Shown piece after piece: positions 50,968 through 63,862 of a stretch of 64,000 nt of DNA; positions within the stretch are counted from its first letter, which is position 1, and the number at the start of each line of letters is the position of its first letter. The DNA lies in NCBI GenBank assembly GCA_034766995.1, contig CM068313.1, positions 23,923,012 to 23,987,011 of the forward strand. Reading direction: 5' to 3'. The notes beneath the pieces are model-generated. The model made no database searches, was not told where the DNA came from, and saw only the letters and a list, made by a program, of their open reading frames with translations. The translations under genes and the position numbers were made by a program. Source of the DNA: Acanthacorydalis orientalis. Lineage: Eukaryota > Arthropoda > Insecta > Megaloptera > Corydalidae.

Positions 50968-51359
50968 TGTTATAATATTAAGTATTGTTGTATCACTAAT
51001 TGTCATTATATAATTAAAATATTAAATTGATATTAAATTACAAAAAAAAATCATCAAATTATGTTTTTGTCGAATGAATTTTACTAATTAAAACACATAA
51101 AATGAATAATTGAGATAATATTAACAAACGCTTTGCAGTTCAAGTTAAATGAACACTAACCGACAATATAATCTAAATATCTTAATGTCGACATTTAAAT
51201 GCTAATTTCTATTCATTTCATCACAGACGAAGTTAACTAGCGTTCAGAGTAATCTTACACAACCCTAGAAAAAGCATAGTCAATTAAACTGTCTTAAAAC
51301 CATGACAGTTTAAATAGAAATAACAACATCGCAATTATACAATTCACAAGAAAAAAATT

Positions 51360-51665
51360 CAGAACATTATACTGTGTGATTATAAGTCTTTTACCTCTCT
51401 GTACGTCGTGTAACAGAATGTTGGTAGCTCTGCATGAGGACAGAAGAATATCGCGTGATCAACATCTTGATTTTTATCACGAATCGAATACTTTACATGA
51501 TTACTTATTCAAACGGAAAACGAAGTTGAGTTCGTTCAACATATACATTTTGTCGCAGAGTACAATAACATTTCAGTATGACACACCTCACAAAACATCC
51601 TCATACATAATGATTTGAAACAGATTCGAAACAAAAGATTGCGTGCTGTTGCACGACCAGCCAGT
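51360..51665. other. Moderately GC-richer island
   Basis: An 80-codon plus-strand frame (51376-51618) crosses it. The predicted protein has no known motif. Complex sequence continues to 51665 (GTTGCACGACCAGCCAG). Confidence 0.2.
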
Positions 51666-52214
51666 GAATTCCTCGTTCAGATTGATAATTGAGTTATTTA
51701 TTGTAAGTCATAACACTACACATTTAAACATGATTTGTAATAATTACTTTCACGATAACTTCAACTGACGACCTTGAAAACTAACACAATCAAAACTAAA
51801 CACAAAAGAAACACATGTGCATACAACCAGTTTTTTTAATGATGATTAAAACATTAGAATCGACAAGTTCTATGTACCATTGTCAACAATCTACATACAT
51901 ACATAAATTTGAAATTTGTTTACATGCAGAGTATTTTAAGTAACAAATATTTAGATTTAAGCATATACATAGATCACATCTCAATAAGCATGTAACACAC
52001 AGAACATGTAGCAAAGATATAACCGTAAACAAAACAGACAAGCGATATATAAAATACGTACAATTAAATTGTACTGGATGACAGTTTATTGACCGACAAC
52101 ATGACACACTTTAAAACGTTGTCATCATTTACTAATTATATTTTCGTATTAGAACATTAAATTGTGTTTCTAATATATATTTTTATGTAGTTATATATAA
52201 AGAAAACATCGATT

Positions 52215-52400
52215 TTACTTAATTTCTAACGTGTCGAATGTAAGCTGGAACTGCACTGACATAACGCAACATTCGCGACGCTGAGTAACAAAATGACCTT
52301 CGTAAAATCATCAGCACACGGCTAAAGCCAACCAACTAACCAGTTGAAAACCACCTCCGCTTCTATTTCATGTAGGTATGTTATATGATGGTGTGTGTAC
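52215..52400 (+). other. Island ending in an acceptor/donor-like junction
   Basis: ACATTCGCGACGCTGAG and CACACGGCTAAAGCC lead to a pyrimidine-rich CCACCTCCGCTTCTATTTCATGTAG directly followed by GTATGTT (junction 52375/52376). It could be a plus-strand donor or chance. The following GTATGT-rich repeat makes chance more likely. Confidence 0.2.
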
Positions 52401-52479
52401 ATACGTTTGTATCTTATATACTTGTACCCAGGGATGGGAAATATGTATATCATTGCATGAATCTCTGTATCCATACATA

Positions 52480-52555
52480 CGTACATATGTATGTGTATGT
52501 ATGTATGTGTATGTATGTATGTGTATGTATGTATGTGTATATATATATATATATA
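52480..52555. repeat. 14-bp minisatellite plus (TA)n
   Basis: Three exact units of GTGTATGTATGTAT (52493-52534), then a TA run. Confidence 0.95.
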
Positions 52556-53024
52556 AACAATTTTTGTAATGATAAGTTTTTCAAAAATATTTATTAGTAT
52601 TCATGAATTTAAACAAATTAATATTGTAATTATTATATAAAATATTCTTTTTAAAAATGACGTTATAAAATAAGACAGTTTTCAAGATTTCACATTAGTT
52701 ATTAAATTAATTAATACATTTTTTCTCTGTAAAATAAATAAAAAATATTTAGGCAATAATTCAAGTAGAAAATACCAAATATTTACAATACATACTCTGC
52801 AAAACAAGTATTTTTTTTAAAAAAAATTCAACTGAAAGTAAATCAATAAATAATTCGAATTAATATGCATGGGCCATGAATGAAATATTCATGGGATTTG
52901 ACTTTTATCTTCTCAATTACAACATTTCAACTAATTTTCTTTTTGGTAATTTTTATTAACATTTTTGCTAGCTTTGAAATTATTTTTTTTTTCTTCGAAA
53001 CTAGATAGATAGAAATTTGGGATT

Positions 53025-53120
53025 TAGGAGTGCGTCGAAAACAAATATCATTAGCGTCCGAACACAAATACAAAATAAAAATATACCCCCGATTGAACAC
53101 CTAGGTTTGAACCGCCCCTT
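53025..53120 (-). repeat. Possible B-box-bearing repeat fragment
   Basis: Minus strand has GGCGGTTCAAACCTAGG, a B-box-like GGTTCAAACC, in a short complex block. No other tRNA arms form, so the assignment is weak. Confidence 0.2.
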
Positions 53121-54623
53121 ATTAAAACCAAAATGAATATCATGTCCAATCGTATAAATAAAATAATAAAGATACAAAAAGAACTAAACTGTCAAAATTA
53201 TGATTGATCTTAATCGAACAGCAAAACTCTAAGATGGCTTACACATTACTCTTACTGTTTTAGATAGATGGATTAAAGTGTAATTGACCTTAGACTTTAG
53301 GCCCTATTTACCTATGTATATTATTCTAAGTCGAAATACAGAGTTATTCATTCATAAAATATTGAGAATATTTTTATTGCAATTATTTCGTCCATAAAAA
53401 CATTAAATTTAACTGTTGTAAAGTTTTACAGCTTAAATAAATTATGTTAGATTGTTGTTTATTTACGTGATTTAATAATTACTGTTCTAACCAGAATAAA
53501 TTTCTTCAACACCATTTTTTTCAATCGTCTTAACACGTTTTATTTAACCTCACTTCAACATAAAATAATGTTTTATATTCTGAATAACGAATAATTATTT
53601 TTAGGAGAGTGTTAGAAATATAAATTTAAAGGAATAAATACATTTCATTACCAAATCGCCAACGAATTAATACTTTTTAAATTTATTTAAAATAGATGCT
53701 AGAAGAAAACTCTTCTAACGATTAAGAATTAATAAACGTGGCAACGGATTATTTAAATTCATTAAATAAGTTCCATAAAATCGAATTTTAATGCGAATTC
53801 TCTAATAGGATTAATGTTAAACAGTGCAGACTTATAGTTTCTAATAGCATTTTGAATTTCTAATTGTTTATACTATTTATAAGTGAAAACCCTGTCATAT
53901 AAAAAAAAACGAAGTAGAACTTTCATATCAAAGGTAACATTTAAAAAGAGTAGATTTGATATATGTTATATTATTATAAGGGATATATTACTGTGTTAAA
54001 GTTTGTTGATTATTGGGGTTTTATGATGCTTCGAAAACTGAGGTCATTTTCGTCCGCACTGTATTAAAAAATCAATAGTTAATCATAATAATTTTAATAT
54101 ATTTGAAAATAGTACTTATAGTGAAGTTATTTGATAACAAATAAAGGAAGTCAAATCTAATATTAAGATAAAGCACTGGAGATTAAATTAATGCCATTGT
54201 TGATTTTGATGTGAACGAACTATAAATTACTTTAAATTAAATAAATACATTACAATTTATTACACGAGCGCTCAATACGTATAATTAAAAGGCAGAGATA
54301 TCATAACAAATTAATCAGGACATGCAACTGAAAAAATAAGTTTTTTTTCAATCATATGTGTGTGCATGTGATACGACAATACTACATAAAGAAATAAAAA
54401 TAACTCATTACATGCGTGCTCTCTCATATTGTATACTTATGTTTGATCAGATATTTTTATACTCGCACAAACAGCTAAACCGTTAATTTAAACGATTCAG
54501 TACTGAAATGAATGATTTCTGTTCTTTCATACCTTCAAATTTTTTTGTGACCATACTTTTCGTTTTTAAACATCGAAAGAAATTCATTGAAGATATATTT
54601 GTTATATGCAATTAAAAAAGCTG

Positions 54624-54650
<27 letters not shown>
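54624..54650. repeat. (AT)13 array
   Basis: Followed by AATATAATATTTATATTATATA, itself near-palindromic. Confidence 0.96.
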
Positions 54651-54654
<4 letters not shown>

Positions 54655-55540
54655 TAATATTTATATTATATAAAGAACATATAAATGGAACTCAAATAAA
54701 AATATTTAACATAAAACTTTAAAAATGTGTAAATAAAATATTAATGGAACAGAAATTAAAAGAAACATAACATATCGTTGGAATTATATTAGTACTACTT
54801 ACACAGGTTCTAGTCTAATTATAAACTACAATAAATAAACAAGTAAATAACAGGTAGTTACAAAGTGATTTTAACTAAATCTGACTCTTATTAAAATATT
54901 TAAACGAAATTGTTTCTAACTGATATTAGTATCTAGTTGAAAAACTGTACATCATTTTAGATCATTGCTTAGAGTTTAAAAAGGGGAAAAGTTGTGAACA
55001 GTACATAACGCATTCAAAACTGGTTTTATAGAGAATGTAGGTTGATTTATATTTTCTCTGTGAAACTGAAACAAACCAAGATAAGTAAAGAAGACGAAGC
55101 AAAACAAGCTTCTGCAAATGACTTGTTTTTAGAAAAAAAAAACATACACATACTGTCAACTTCTCATAAATTTGACTTCAAGTGAAACACTATAATCATC
55201 TTTACTATTTTCACTTTGAAAAGGCATCGTATGGAGCCAAGGTTATTATAATTAAAACTATAATTCCAACTTATAATATGAATTTTAAATCAGATAATAA
55301 ATCGTGTTTGTTTTAAACAAACATACTTTACCTTCAAAATATTTTTTTTTATAACTTATTTATTATGTATTTGTTAACTAAAACAATTTATGTTTAATAT
55401 TAATTTCAGCAATGGTCATGTGGGTCAAATGTAGGATAAATCTATTTTACAAGTATGTTATTAGATTTTATAACTTCATGGTCATGCGGTATTATACAAT
55501 GTAAGAATTATTTGTTTCGGATTTTTAATATTCATGATTT

Positions 55541-55544
<4 letters not shown>

Positions 55545-55596
<52 letters not shown>
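55545..55596. repeat. (TA)26 array
   Basis: Perfect array. Confidence 0.98.
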
Positions 55597-55598
<2 letters not shown>

Positions 55599-56183
55599 GT
55601 GACATTTTAATATGTTTATTTGAAGATTTGAATTTTTCACGTCGTCGAAAAAGGCATTGTCATAATATACTTAAACAGTTTATAAAAGTTAAAAGTATAT
55701 TTTCTATTAGTCACCAATACGTGTACGTGATAAAAAGTGTTTAAAAAGAGAATCGATAGATCATTGTATCTTTTGTGATTTTGTACACGTGCGTTCTATT
55801 AAAAGATGTTTCTTTAAATAATTAAATAAAATTATAATAATACTAATAATAACAATATTGATAATAACTACAGTAATACAGATTATTTTAAAAGAAAATT
55901 GATGTTTTTTAAATCAATCATTAATTTAATTCGACTTTTTTTTTACTTTTCACATTTTGAAGAATATTTTACCTCATATCATATTCCTGATTTCTAAAGA
56001 TAATTTGAAGTTAAATTAGATAATCTTCTTTTTGGTAATGTTAACATCAATCAAATGTACTTTGACGTTTTATCTGTTAGGAAATTGGTTAAGAATAAAG
56101 CTGACAATATTTGCGAGACACTTGTATATATATTTTAAAAATTATAATAATTTTATATAGCACATTCAAATCTTCACACCACA

Positions 56184-56186
<3 letters not shown>

Positions 56187-56256
<70 letters not shown>
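56187..56256. repeat. (AT)35 array
   Basis: One of the longest perfect runs. Confidence 0.98.
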
Positions 56257-56258
<2 letters not shown>

Positions 56259-57469
56259 GTACTTACTAATATTTAAAATATTATATCTTTACTAACATTG
56301 TTAGCATACAAATACTTCAAAAATAATGTTAATTTTTTAAAAATATCATTTAAAAAGCATATAAAATTCTGTAACAGCGTTTATCAAACTGTATAACATA
56401 ACCTATTGGGAATAAATAGCATCGTAAAGAGAGATCACATTTGATTATAATTACATTTAAAAAATGTATAATAAACTATTTTCGTTTATTTTAAAAATCG
56501 AAAAATAAAACTCACGTGTTAATTAATACTCAATTCAATAATTAAATCATAAAGCATAAGTTCATTGACCCAATTTAAATCTTTCCTTTTTAAAAGATAA
56601 ATGTTGAACAAGAAATGATATCCACTATAAAAATCTAAATATATCTAAATATATCTATAAAATCTAAATTTAAAACAGTAACAAGTAAATCTTTCACTTC
56701 CAAATTAAACTAAACAATATTATTTTGAATTTCATACACATTTTATGTCATTTCTAATAAATTATTAGACTACCAAACGTTACTGAAATACTTATTTATT
56801 GTGAAAATTTAACGTCATTAATTTTATTTGTGGATGAACAGAAGGAAATCTCAAAAATCATTTGGAATTTCAGTATCATACAATCACAAAATTTGAGAAA
56901 TAGTACTGAGAAATATGTGGGAAAATTAGAAAAAATAATTACTTTTTTACAATAACCGTTTACATAAACCGTTTTGAATAAATCATGAGTAAATTTTAAT
57001 TGTAAATAGAAAATTCACTTTAAATTCTTCTCCTTAATCAAAAATATTTTATAATATATAATAATTAATTAATATTTAAAAATTTAAGTTAGTTATGATA
57101 AATATAAAAATATGTAAAAGTATAAAGAACTTGAGCAAGTGCTTAAAAAACATAAATATATAATTCATGACTATTAGTTTAATATATGTAAATGTATATT
57201 TTAAAAGTATGCAGAATATTTAATTAGTTATTCCTCATTTTATTATGAATTTAAGGTTATAACGATGCACAAAATTTGTCTGCCTCTACAATACTATAAA
57301 TATTTGAATACTATACAATGATTTAGAGAAGTTTATTATTAAAATACACTTTGATGGTAAGTACAACGAAATATAACCTATAAATAATCATTGCGAATGT
57401 ATGAACGAAAAAATATACACATGAAATCAGGGTATTATTTACTGATAGTGGATTGGTGAAATTTCATTA

Positions 57470-57720
57470 ACTTTATTGATTTCGAGGGTTCGTTGTAAAC
57501 ATGGCCCATTTGAAGTAATAACGTAACGGCTATAAATCAGCTTTATGAAATGGCTGCCATCGCGATTGCTCCATCATGCGACAATAACAACACTCATTTG
57601 TTCTCTCGATTGTCGTTACTTCGCATCGTACCACAAATTATATTGGATTGTTTAGCACGATAGTGATCGCCATCGACGAATGCCGTACGTAACTGCGAAT
57701 GTCATTAGGATAGTTGAGAA
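57470..57720. other. GC-richer island with Sox-like words
   Basis: GCGACAATAACAACACTCATTTG and TCGATTGTCG carry ACAAT/ATTGT cores. CGGCTATAAATCAGC has a TATA-like word. No recognisable frame. Confidence 0.3.
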
Positions 57721-58148
57721 AATGACAATGTGCGCAAATGGATCATATGAACATTATAATTATGAAACCAATTTTGAGGAATAATTCGTCTGTTGGAACA
57801 CTTTGAAATATTAATAGTTAATTTATAAAATATATTTGAGGAAATTAATATTATACAAATATTTATACAGCAAGAATAAAAGTAATGTTGAGTAGTTACA
57901 TGTTTATGTAAATGAAAAGATATACCGTAACTTTATAATAATTAAAAAAAAAATAATAAAACAAAGTGACATTGAAAATAGCCATGAGAAAATAACATTT
58001 AGGAAGGATAAAAAATATGTTCAAAGAATTGGCATAAAATAGTTTAATACAGTAATATTTTACGGATGCTCTATGCTCCATCTACGAATAAAATATTTAA
58101 AAACTGTAAAAGTTGTATAAAATTATCTGTTATTTCATTTTGTTTTTG

Positions 58149-58186
<38 letters not shown>

Positions 58187-58250
58187 AAGAGAGAGAAAGA
58201 GATACAGAAACAAATTTGTATATATATATATATATATAAATATATTTGTA
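58149..58250. repeat. (TA)n(GA)n(TA)n sandwich
   Basis: TA run, then AGAGAGAGAGAGAGAGAAAG-type sequence with a GAGAGAAAGAGA tail, then a second TA run; TTTGTATATA precedes both TA runs. Confidence 0.96.
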
Positions 58251-58339
58251 CAGAAATGTATAAAATATTGAACAAAATATTGTTCAAAAAACGTGTAGAG
58301 ATTTTGTATTAAATTATTATTAACGATAACACCCGAAAT

Positions 58340-58700
58340 TATATAAAAAAATATGATTTTGGCACAATGACAATTGCGATTTTTTCCTGCGAATTTTAGG
58401 ATGTACTGGTCTTGATATGTCTGTATGATCTCCTATTACCAGAAAAGTTTGTTGGCCGTCCTTAGTAGCACGATGTCTCGATACCAGACAATATCTTGGA
58501 TGTTCTGATATCTTCTTAAAAATGTGATTATCCTCCTTGTTTTGTGAAAAATCTCGGAAAAGTTTCAATGTGCGACTTTATATAACAAGCCGCAATCCAA
58601 CTGTGAGAGTAATTATATAGACATATGCGATACGGGTGATGGCGGAGCCCTCCGGGGATCAGCGAAAGTAGAGAGTAGGGGGCAAACCGTCACGGTATTG
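58340..58700. other. GC-richer island with unrecognised minus-strand frame
   Basis: An open frame of about 80 codons (58568 to 58320, minus) starts only at TTG, with no ATG at its head. Mid-part residues such as HPRYCLVSRHRATKDGQ look more protein-like than other frames here, but I match no family. It may be a decayed exon or transposon piece. 58635-58690 is GC-rich with GGAGCCCTCCGGGG. Confidence 0.25.
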
Positions 58701-59494
58701 TAAAAAATAAATTTTGAACTTTTTAAAATTGCTTGTAAAACGTGAACAATATTTTATATACATTGTTTATTTGTACAGTTCGTTTACTTTGTTCTAAAAG
58801 AGATTTTATAATACTATGTATATTTATTTGTTTGGCTACATTTCATGTGTTAAAAACATTCTAATAATTATCGATTTTTAAAATTTATATAAAATATGCA
58901 CCAGAGCAATACTCAGTGCCAATCACTATTCTGAAGTCAATCACATCGATATAGTTGAACCCGAACGATTATATGCAATATTAAATATTATTTCATGTAC
59001 TTTAATAAAAAAAGTATACGTTTCAAACAGTGTTTATTTCATGTAGAGAGTTTACTCGCACTATTTAATTCTCTTTTCAATTTATAACCACGAGCACTTA
59101 ATTTATTTCATTTGACTATTTACAAATGCAAATGTTCGATGCAGTTTTATACATTATGATTTTTATATCAATTAAAATTAATTGACTTTAACTTGTGCAA
59201 TGAACAATTTGTATGAATGATTCTGTGAAGAGAAAAATAATGAACTATAACTTCTTTGTGTTACGATACAATTATACAATTCATTCAAACTGATTATCTT
59301 GATTCATTATCTGAATCGTTTCCTTCAATATACGATAAAAACTAACATTATAATATAATGTTAACATTATGTTGATTCCTACATTACGGAAAGTGTGTCT
59401 AATAGTGAAGCCAGAAAAATAATTACATACTTTCACACGATGACAAGAATATGTGTACATTTTAATTTCCGGACGGAAATTATATGATGTTAGA

Positions 59495-59498
<4 letters not shown>

Positions 59499-59541
<43 letters not shown>

Positions 59542-59560
59542 CATACACATTTGTGTGTGT
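59499..59560. repeat. (AT)15(CATATA)n(GT)n compound
   Basis: AT run, three ACATAT units, then TTTGTGTGTGTGT. Confidence 0.95.
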
Positions 59561-60169
59561 ATAATTATTTACTTATATATTTAAAAAAATACTGAATTTT
59601 CCAATAATATTAAACATTTATTACAATAAAAGTCGTCTAATTATAAATTAATATTCATGTAACAGTACATATGTATGTATACATGAATTCATATAATTTC
59701 AATCTTAATAAAAATCTCAATTTCAATTAATCACAGCTCTTAAGACAGTAATTAAAGTATTAAAGAGAAATAATTACTCTGAACTTCATTCACGGAACTG
59801 AAATATTTTTCCATTGTCTTTGATGCATCATTATGATTGAAGTTGCAGAATGAGAATGAAACGAAGTGCATTTAAATGACTTGCAAATCAGTCTGTCTGG
59901 TATTGGAATGATGAATAGAGTACGTGAATTTTAATAGGAAAAAAGAATGCTAGGTGATTTTCAACAAAGACATTTTTGTATATTGTTAATCGTTTTTGTT
60001 ACATCTGTAAAGTTTTATTTCTGTACAATGTTATTGTAACATAGAATGAAAAATATAGCTGAATAAGTGAAGTGATGTATTTCACACAGAAGTGTTCTTT
60101 TTACTATAACTACACATAAATAATAATAAACATGCACATAACCACACATCTAATATTTTTCAATGTTTA

Positions 60170-60198
60170 CATACACACACACACACATATATACATAC

Positions 60199-60234
<36 letters not shown>

Positions 60235-60245
60235 AAAGAGAGAGA
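60170..60245. repeat. (AC)n(AT)n(GT)n palindrome plus (GA)n
   Basis: ACACACACACACACAC, a central AT run and GTGTGTGTGTGTGTGTGT are mutually complementary. AGAGAGAGAA follows. Confidence 0.96.
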
Positions 60246-60341
60246 ATTAAATGTATATGTTTGCCCTTAAATCCCTCATGAAATAAAATATTTAAAAGAA
60301 GTACAGATTAAAATTATAAACGATATTTATATAATTTCCAT

Positions 60342-60343
<2 letters not shown>

Positions 60344-60396
<53 letters not shown>
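60344..60396. repeat. (AT)26 array
   Basis: Perfect array. Confidence 0.98.
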
Positions 60397-60400
<4 letters not shown>

Positions 60401-61224
60401 TTATTTAAAAAAAGTTCGATAATCCTGTTTTATTCCAAACGAAAATAATATAAATTATTTATTTGTTCATTCTACATACTTTTCCGTTGCTATATTTCAA
60501 TTTTTAATTCAGTCATGGTTAAAATCTAAAATGTGAAAATCATACATTTTTATAATATAAAAAATTAATATTATACACTTTTTTCATATCTACACAAAAA
60601 CGTATATTCAATTGTAAATTCTATTAGGTGAATGGAAATTTATGTTAATTTAAATCATTCTTCTCGTAATTATCACTTCCATTCTTATTTTTACATAGAA
60701 TGCCCGTTTTAAAGATATTAAGTATGAGTACAAGAAATGCGTGCGTGAATATAATTTTTTTTTTGTAAACTTACTCAGGCGTTACATTGTAGTTCTTAAA
60801 AATTGTTTACAAGTAACTTATTACTTAGTGGGCTGGCTTTAGTCATAACATTTTTCATTGGCAAATGATATTTATGTATTTAATATTGAATTTTATTTGC
60901 AATATAGAAAGTAGAACCTAGAAATTATTACCTATTTGACTTTTGTATAAAATATAAGGAGCAAACGAAGTGTGCATGTGTTATTAACAGATTCTTACAA
61001 GTAAGAAAATAACATTTAATGTGCGCAATAAAAATTTTTATACACTCACAAGAACCGTCTTATGTTAACTTCATTTTCTATTGATTCTCAAATGAAATAT
61101 TTTTGATGTGTGTAAGTTGCGAATGTATATCAATAAAAATGAATTTTTTATGACACTGCATCGAGAGTAAAGTAATGACTTGGAATATAAAACCACTTAA
61201 AGTAAATATATAACCACTATGCAT

Positions 61225-61560
61225 TTACCTGTAGGAGTACGACGTACCGTTTAGGTAATAAATTGAATTCGCCGTTTCGACGTATTGAAATTGGTGGTAG
61301 ATCTTCTAACATTCTAGAACAACTTTCATATGTATATATCCAATGGGTATATGTGTATATGCCGAAATTCTCCAACTACGTACGCATTATTTGTGGGTAT
61401 GATTTATGCAATCGCGGTTATTACAAACGCTTACAACTCTACGTCTTTACTGAATTCCTACCACCGTCGCCGTTACAAACTATTGTAGTAATTTGATTAA
61501 TAGTGTCATTGTAAAGCTTCCTTTGAAACCTATGACGTGATCGCTATTTCCGCACCATTA
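61225..61560. other. Island with inverted GGTGGTAG/CTACCACC arms
   Basis: TTGGTGGTAG (61291-61300) and CCTACCACCG (61458-61467) are inverted about 160 bp apart, and each lies near GCCGTT and GAATTC words. A 77-codon plus-strand frame crosses it, with no known motif. Confidence 0.25.
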
Positions 61561-62221
61561 TATTACTAAATGCTTTTGGGAATGGAATGCGTTTCCGTAT
61601 TAGTATATTTTGGTTCGAATGGAAATGACGTTTTTTTTTTATAGAAAATGTATTTCTGCACAAATATTTTAGTACAAGCTCTCGACTAATTTTTGAATAA
61701 TTACTCTAGGGCTCGACACACACCATTATTTGCTTCATGTAACAATTCAATTTTTATATATTTATAATTTTTGTTTGTTAATTAAATGTCATAGAACACA
61801 TTATGAAATCTTAATTAAATCAAAGAAGATTAACTAAATTAAAACATATTTATTAAATGTATTTAATAAATCTAAATAAAATATATTTAATAATAATAGT
61901 GAGAATCGTTAAAAAAAATGAATAATTTAATAAAAAAGATTGAATCCAATTGGAATATAACATCAAACGGAAATAAATTAAGTAATTTAATTCGATATTA
62001 TTAACAATAAGTATTTATAAAAAAAACGCTTTCATAGTTATTAAATAAAATATATAAGCATCAAATAAACTGCTAATTCATTACTTCTGAGAAATGCGTT
62101 AACATTTTATCGGGTTAACACACGATGAGATAGTTATATTGAATAATTTAAAAAAATATTTCTTTGTCTTCAATGTTTCTTTCTTCGAGTTTTACTAATT
62201 GAATAAAAAATGAGTATTATA

Positions 62222-62305
62222 CCCTTAACGGTCGAAAGGCCCCGCTACAGGGGCATCACACTTACGCCACACAATAGAAAATAAAAAGCTCTCGTCCGTT
62301 AAGGG
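62222..62305. mobile_element. 84-bp TIR element, piggyBac-like MITE candidate
   Basis: Left end CCCTTAACGGTCGAAAG and right end (reverse complement) CCCTTAACGGACGAGAG form terminal inverted repeats matching at about 15 of 17 positions. The right flank is TTAA (62306-62309) and the left flank is TATA (62218-62221), so a TTAA target duplication with one mutated copy is possible. Ends beginning CCC next to TTAA are typical of piggyBac-type elements. Inside, GCCCC-GCTACA-GGGGC (62239-62254) is a short perfect hairpin. Too short to code. An alternative is a chance or structural inverted repeat, though the long GC-containing match in AT-rich DNA argues against that. Confidence 0.6.
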
Positions 62306-62488
62306 TTAATATAACACTTAAAATACGTGAAAGTATGTTAACATTTTTTTTTTTAAAGAATTATATGTTTACTTTTTAATTATATGTTTAATTGATTTAT
62401 AAAATTATTCAAAATATTAAAAAGATATTGTTAAAATCGCCTTTGTCTAGATGAGTTATTTGAGTAATTATTTTTATAAACATAATAT

Positions 62489-62491
<3 letters not shown>

Positions 62492-62535
<44 letters not shown>
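62492..62535. repeat. (AT)22 array
   Basis: Perfect array. Confidence 0.97.
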
Positions 62536-62539
<4 letters not shown>

Positions 62540-62759
62540 GAAAATAATTTGAAGTAAACAACTTTCTTAATTGAAACATAAAAAAATTGCAAAAGAGATT
62601 GAAAAATATAATAAAAATATATCATATAATGTAAAAATTAATTCGAGGAATAGTTTTCTATAACTTTCAAGAACGCTGTTTTTCACAAAGGCGTTACAAA
62701 ATAATAAACAACATAAAAGAAATAAGTGACTAAATTTTTATTAATAATAAAATTTCAAC

Positions 62760-62960
62760 GTGATTAAATAGAACAAAGAACATGCCCTCTTGGTACTTTA
62801 AAAGAATGAAAACTTCGCAACAGTTTCATGAAAATGTTTCATAATAACAAGTGAAGTTTTGTTAAAAGCTCGCACAATAGCGACAACGAATACAAACTTC
62901 TAACTCGATTACTTTCTCCAGATAATAGACTGGGACTGTATCTGACTACTTCGTACTATC
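62760..62960. other. Slightly GC-richer stretch
   Basis: Complex non-repetitive sequence (ACATGCCCTCTTGG, AAGCTCGCACAATAGCG). Nothing recognised. Confidence 0.15.
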
Positions 62961-63537
62961 CTTCAAAATTTATTGAACTTGAGACAAGATGTATATAGCG
63001 AAAAACGCATAAAGTGCATGGTGTATTTTTTTTTATTAAGCAATAATTTTTCAAGAGCTCAATATTATGAAACTAATACCGTACATGAATTTTTATACAC
63101 TCCATTATTTTATGGTATCTACGTCACGAAAAAAATCATTGTTCGTGTGTGCACGTTTACAGTATGCATACAATGTATATCTTAACAGATACAATTATTT
63201 TAATCATAATCTGACATCGTCGTGTCAGAACCAGTTTAAAATAATTTCAGTGTGTCAACTTTCATTCGTTCATTTGAAAATTTACAAATGATCTACTCAT
63301 TTTTCATGTTCTCTTTACACACGAATACTTTTTTATGACAGCTGTATTTTATTTTTAAATTTAACAAGAAGTTTTAAATTAAGTAATAGTGACCTTATAA
63401 CCTGATATGTGGTCTCGTTTTTATTTTTTACACGAGAAAGTACAATTAAAAATACTTACATAAAAGAAATTATTACAAATCAGCATATTTTTTTAATAAA
63501 CTATAAAACCAAATTTAGGCATACACATAATTTCATC

Positions 63538-63561
63538 ATATATATATATATATATATATAA
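63538..63561. repeat. (TA)12 array
   Basis: Perfect array. Confidence 0.96.
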
Positions 63562-63817
63562 TATCAATATCAATTGTAACAATATTATACTTACATCACT
63601 ATCGATAAAAAAAGTCATTACTATTATTTGAAATTAAAGGAAAACTTAAATTTCTTCAATAAAGAAATAAATAATTTAAAAATATTGTTTTTAATTCGAA
63701 CAATTCCTAAGATATAAATATTTTTCTTAAGATCAGATAATATAATAAGATTTTCGTTAATTGACTTCAAAGTCTTGAAAATCCTTCTAATTTCAAAGTG
63801 TTGATTGATTATGTATG

Positions 63818-63823
<6 letters not shown>

Positions 63824-63861
<38 letters not shown>
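63824..63861. repeat. (TA)19 array
   Basis: Preceded by GTATGTATGTG. Confidence 0.97.

Positions 63862-63862
<1 letters not shown>

Noticed and set aside
52480..52555. CRISPR-like array
   Set aside because: Units are contiguous 14-mers without spacers, i.e. a minisatellite in eukaryotic DNA.
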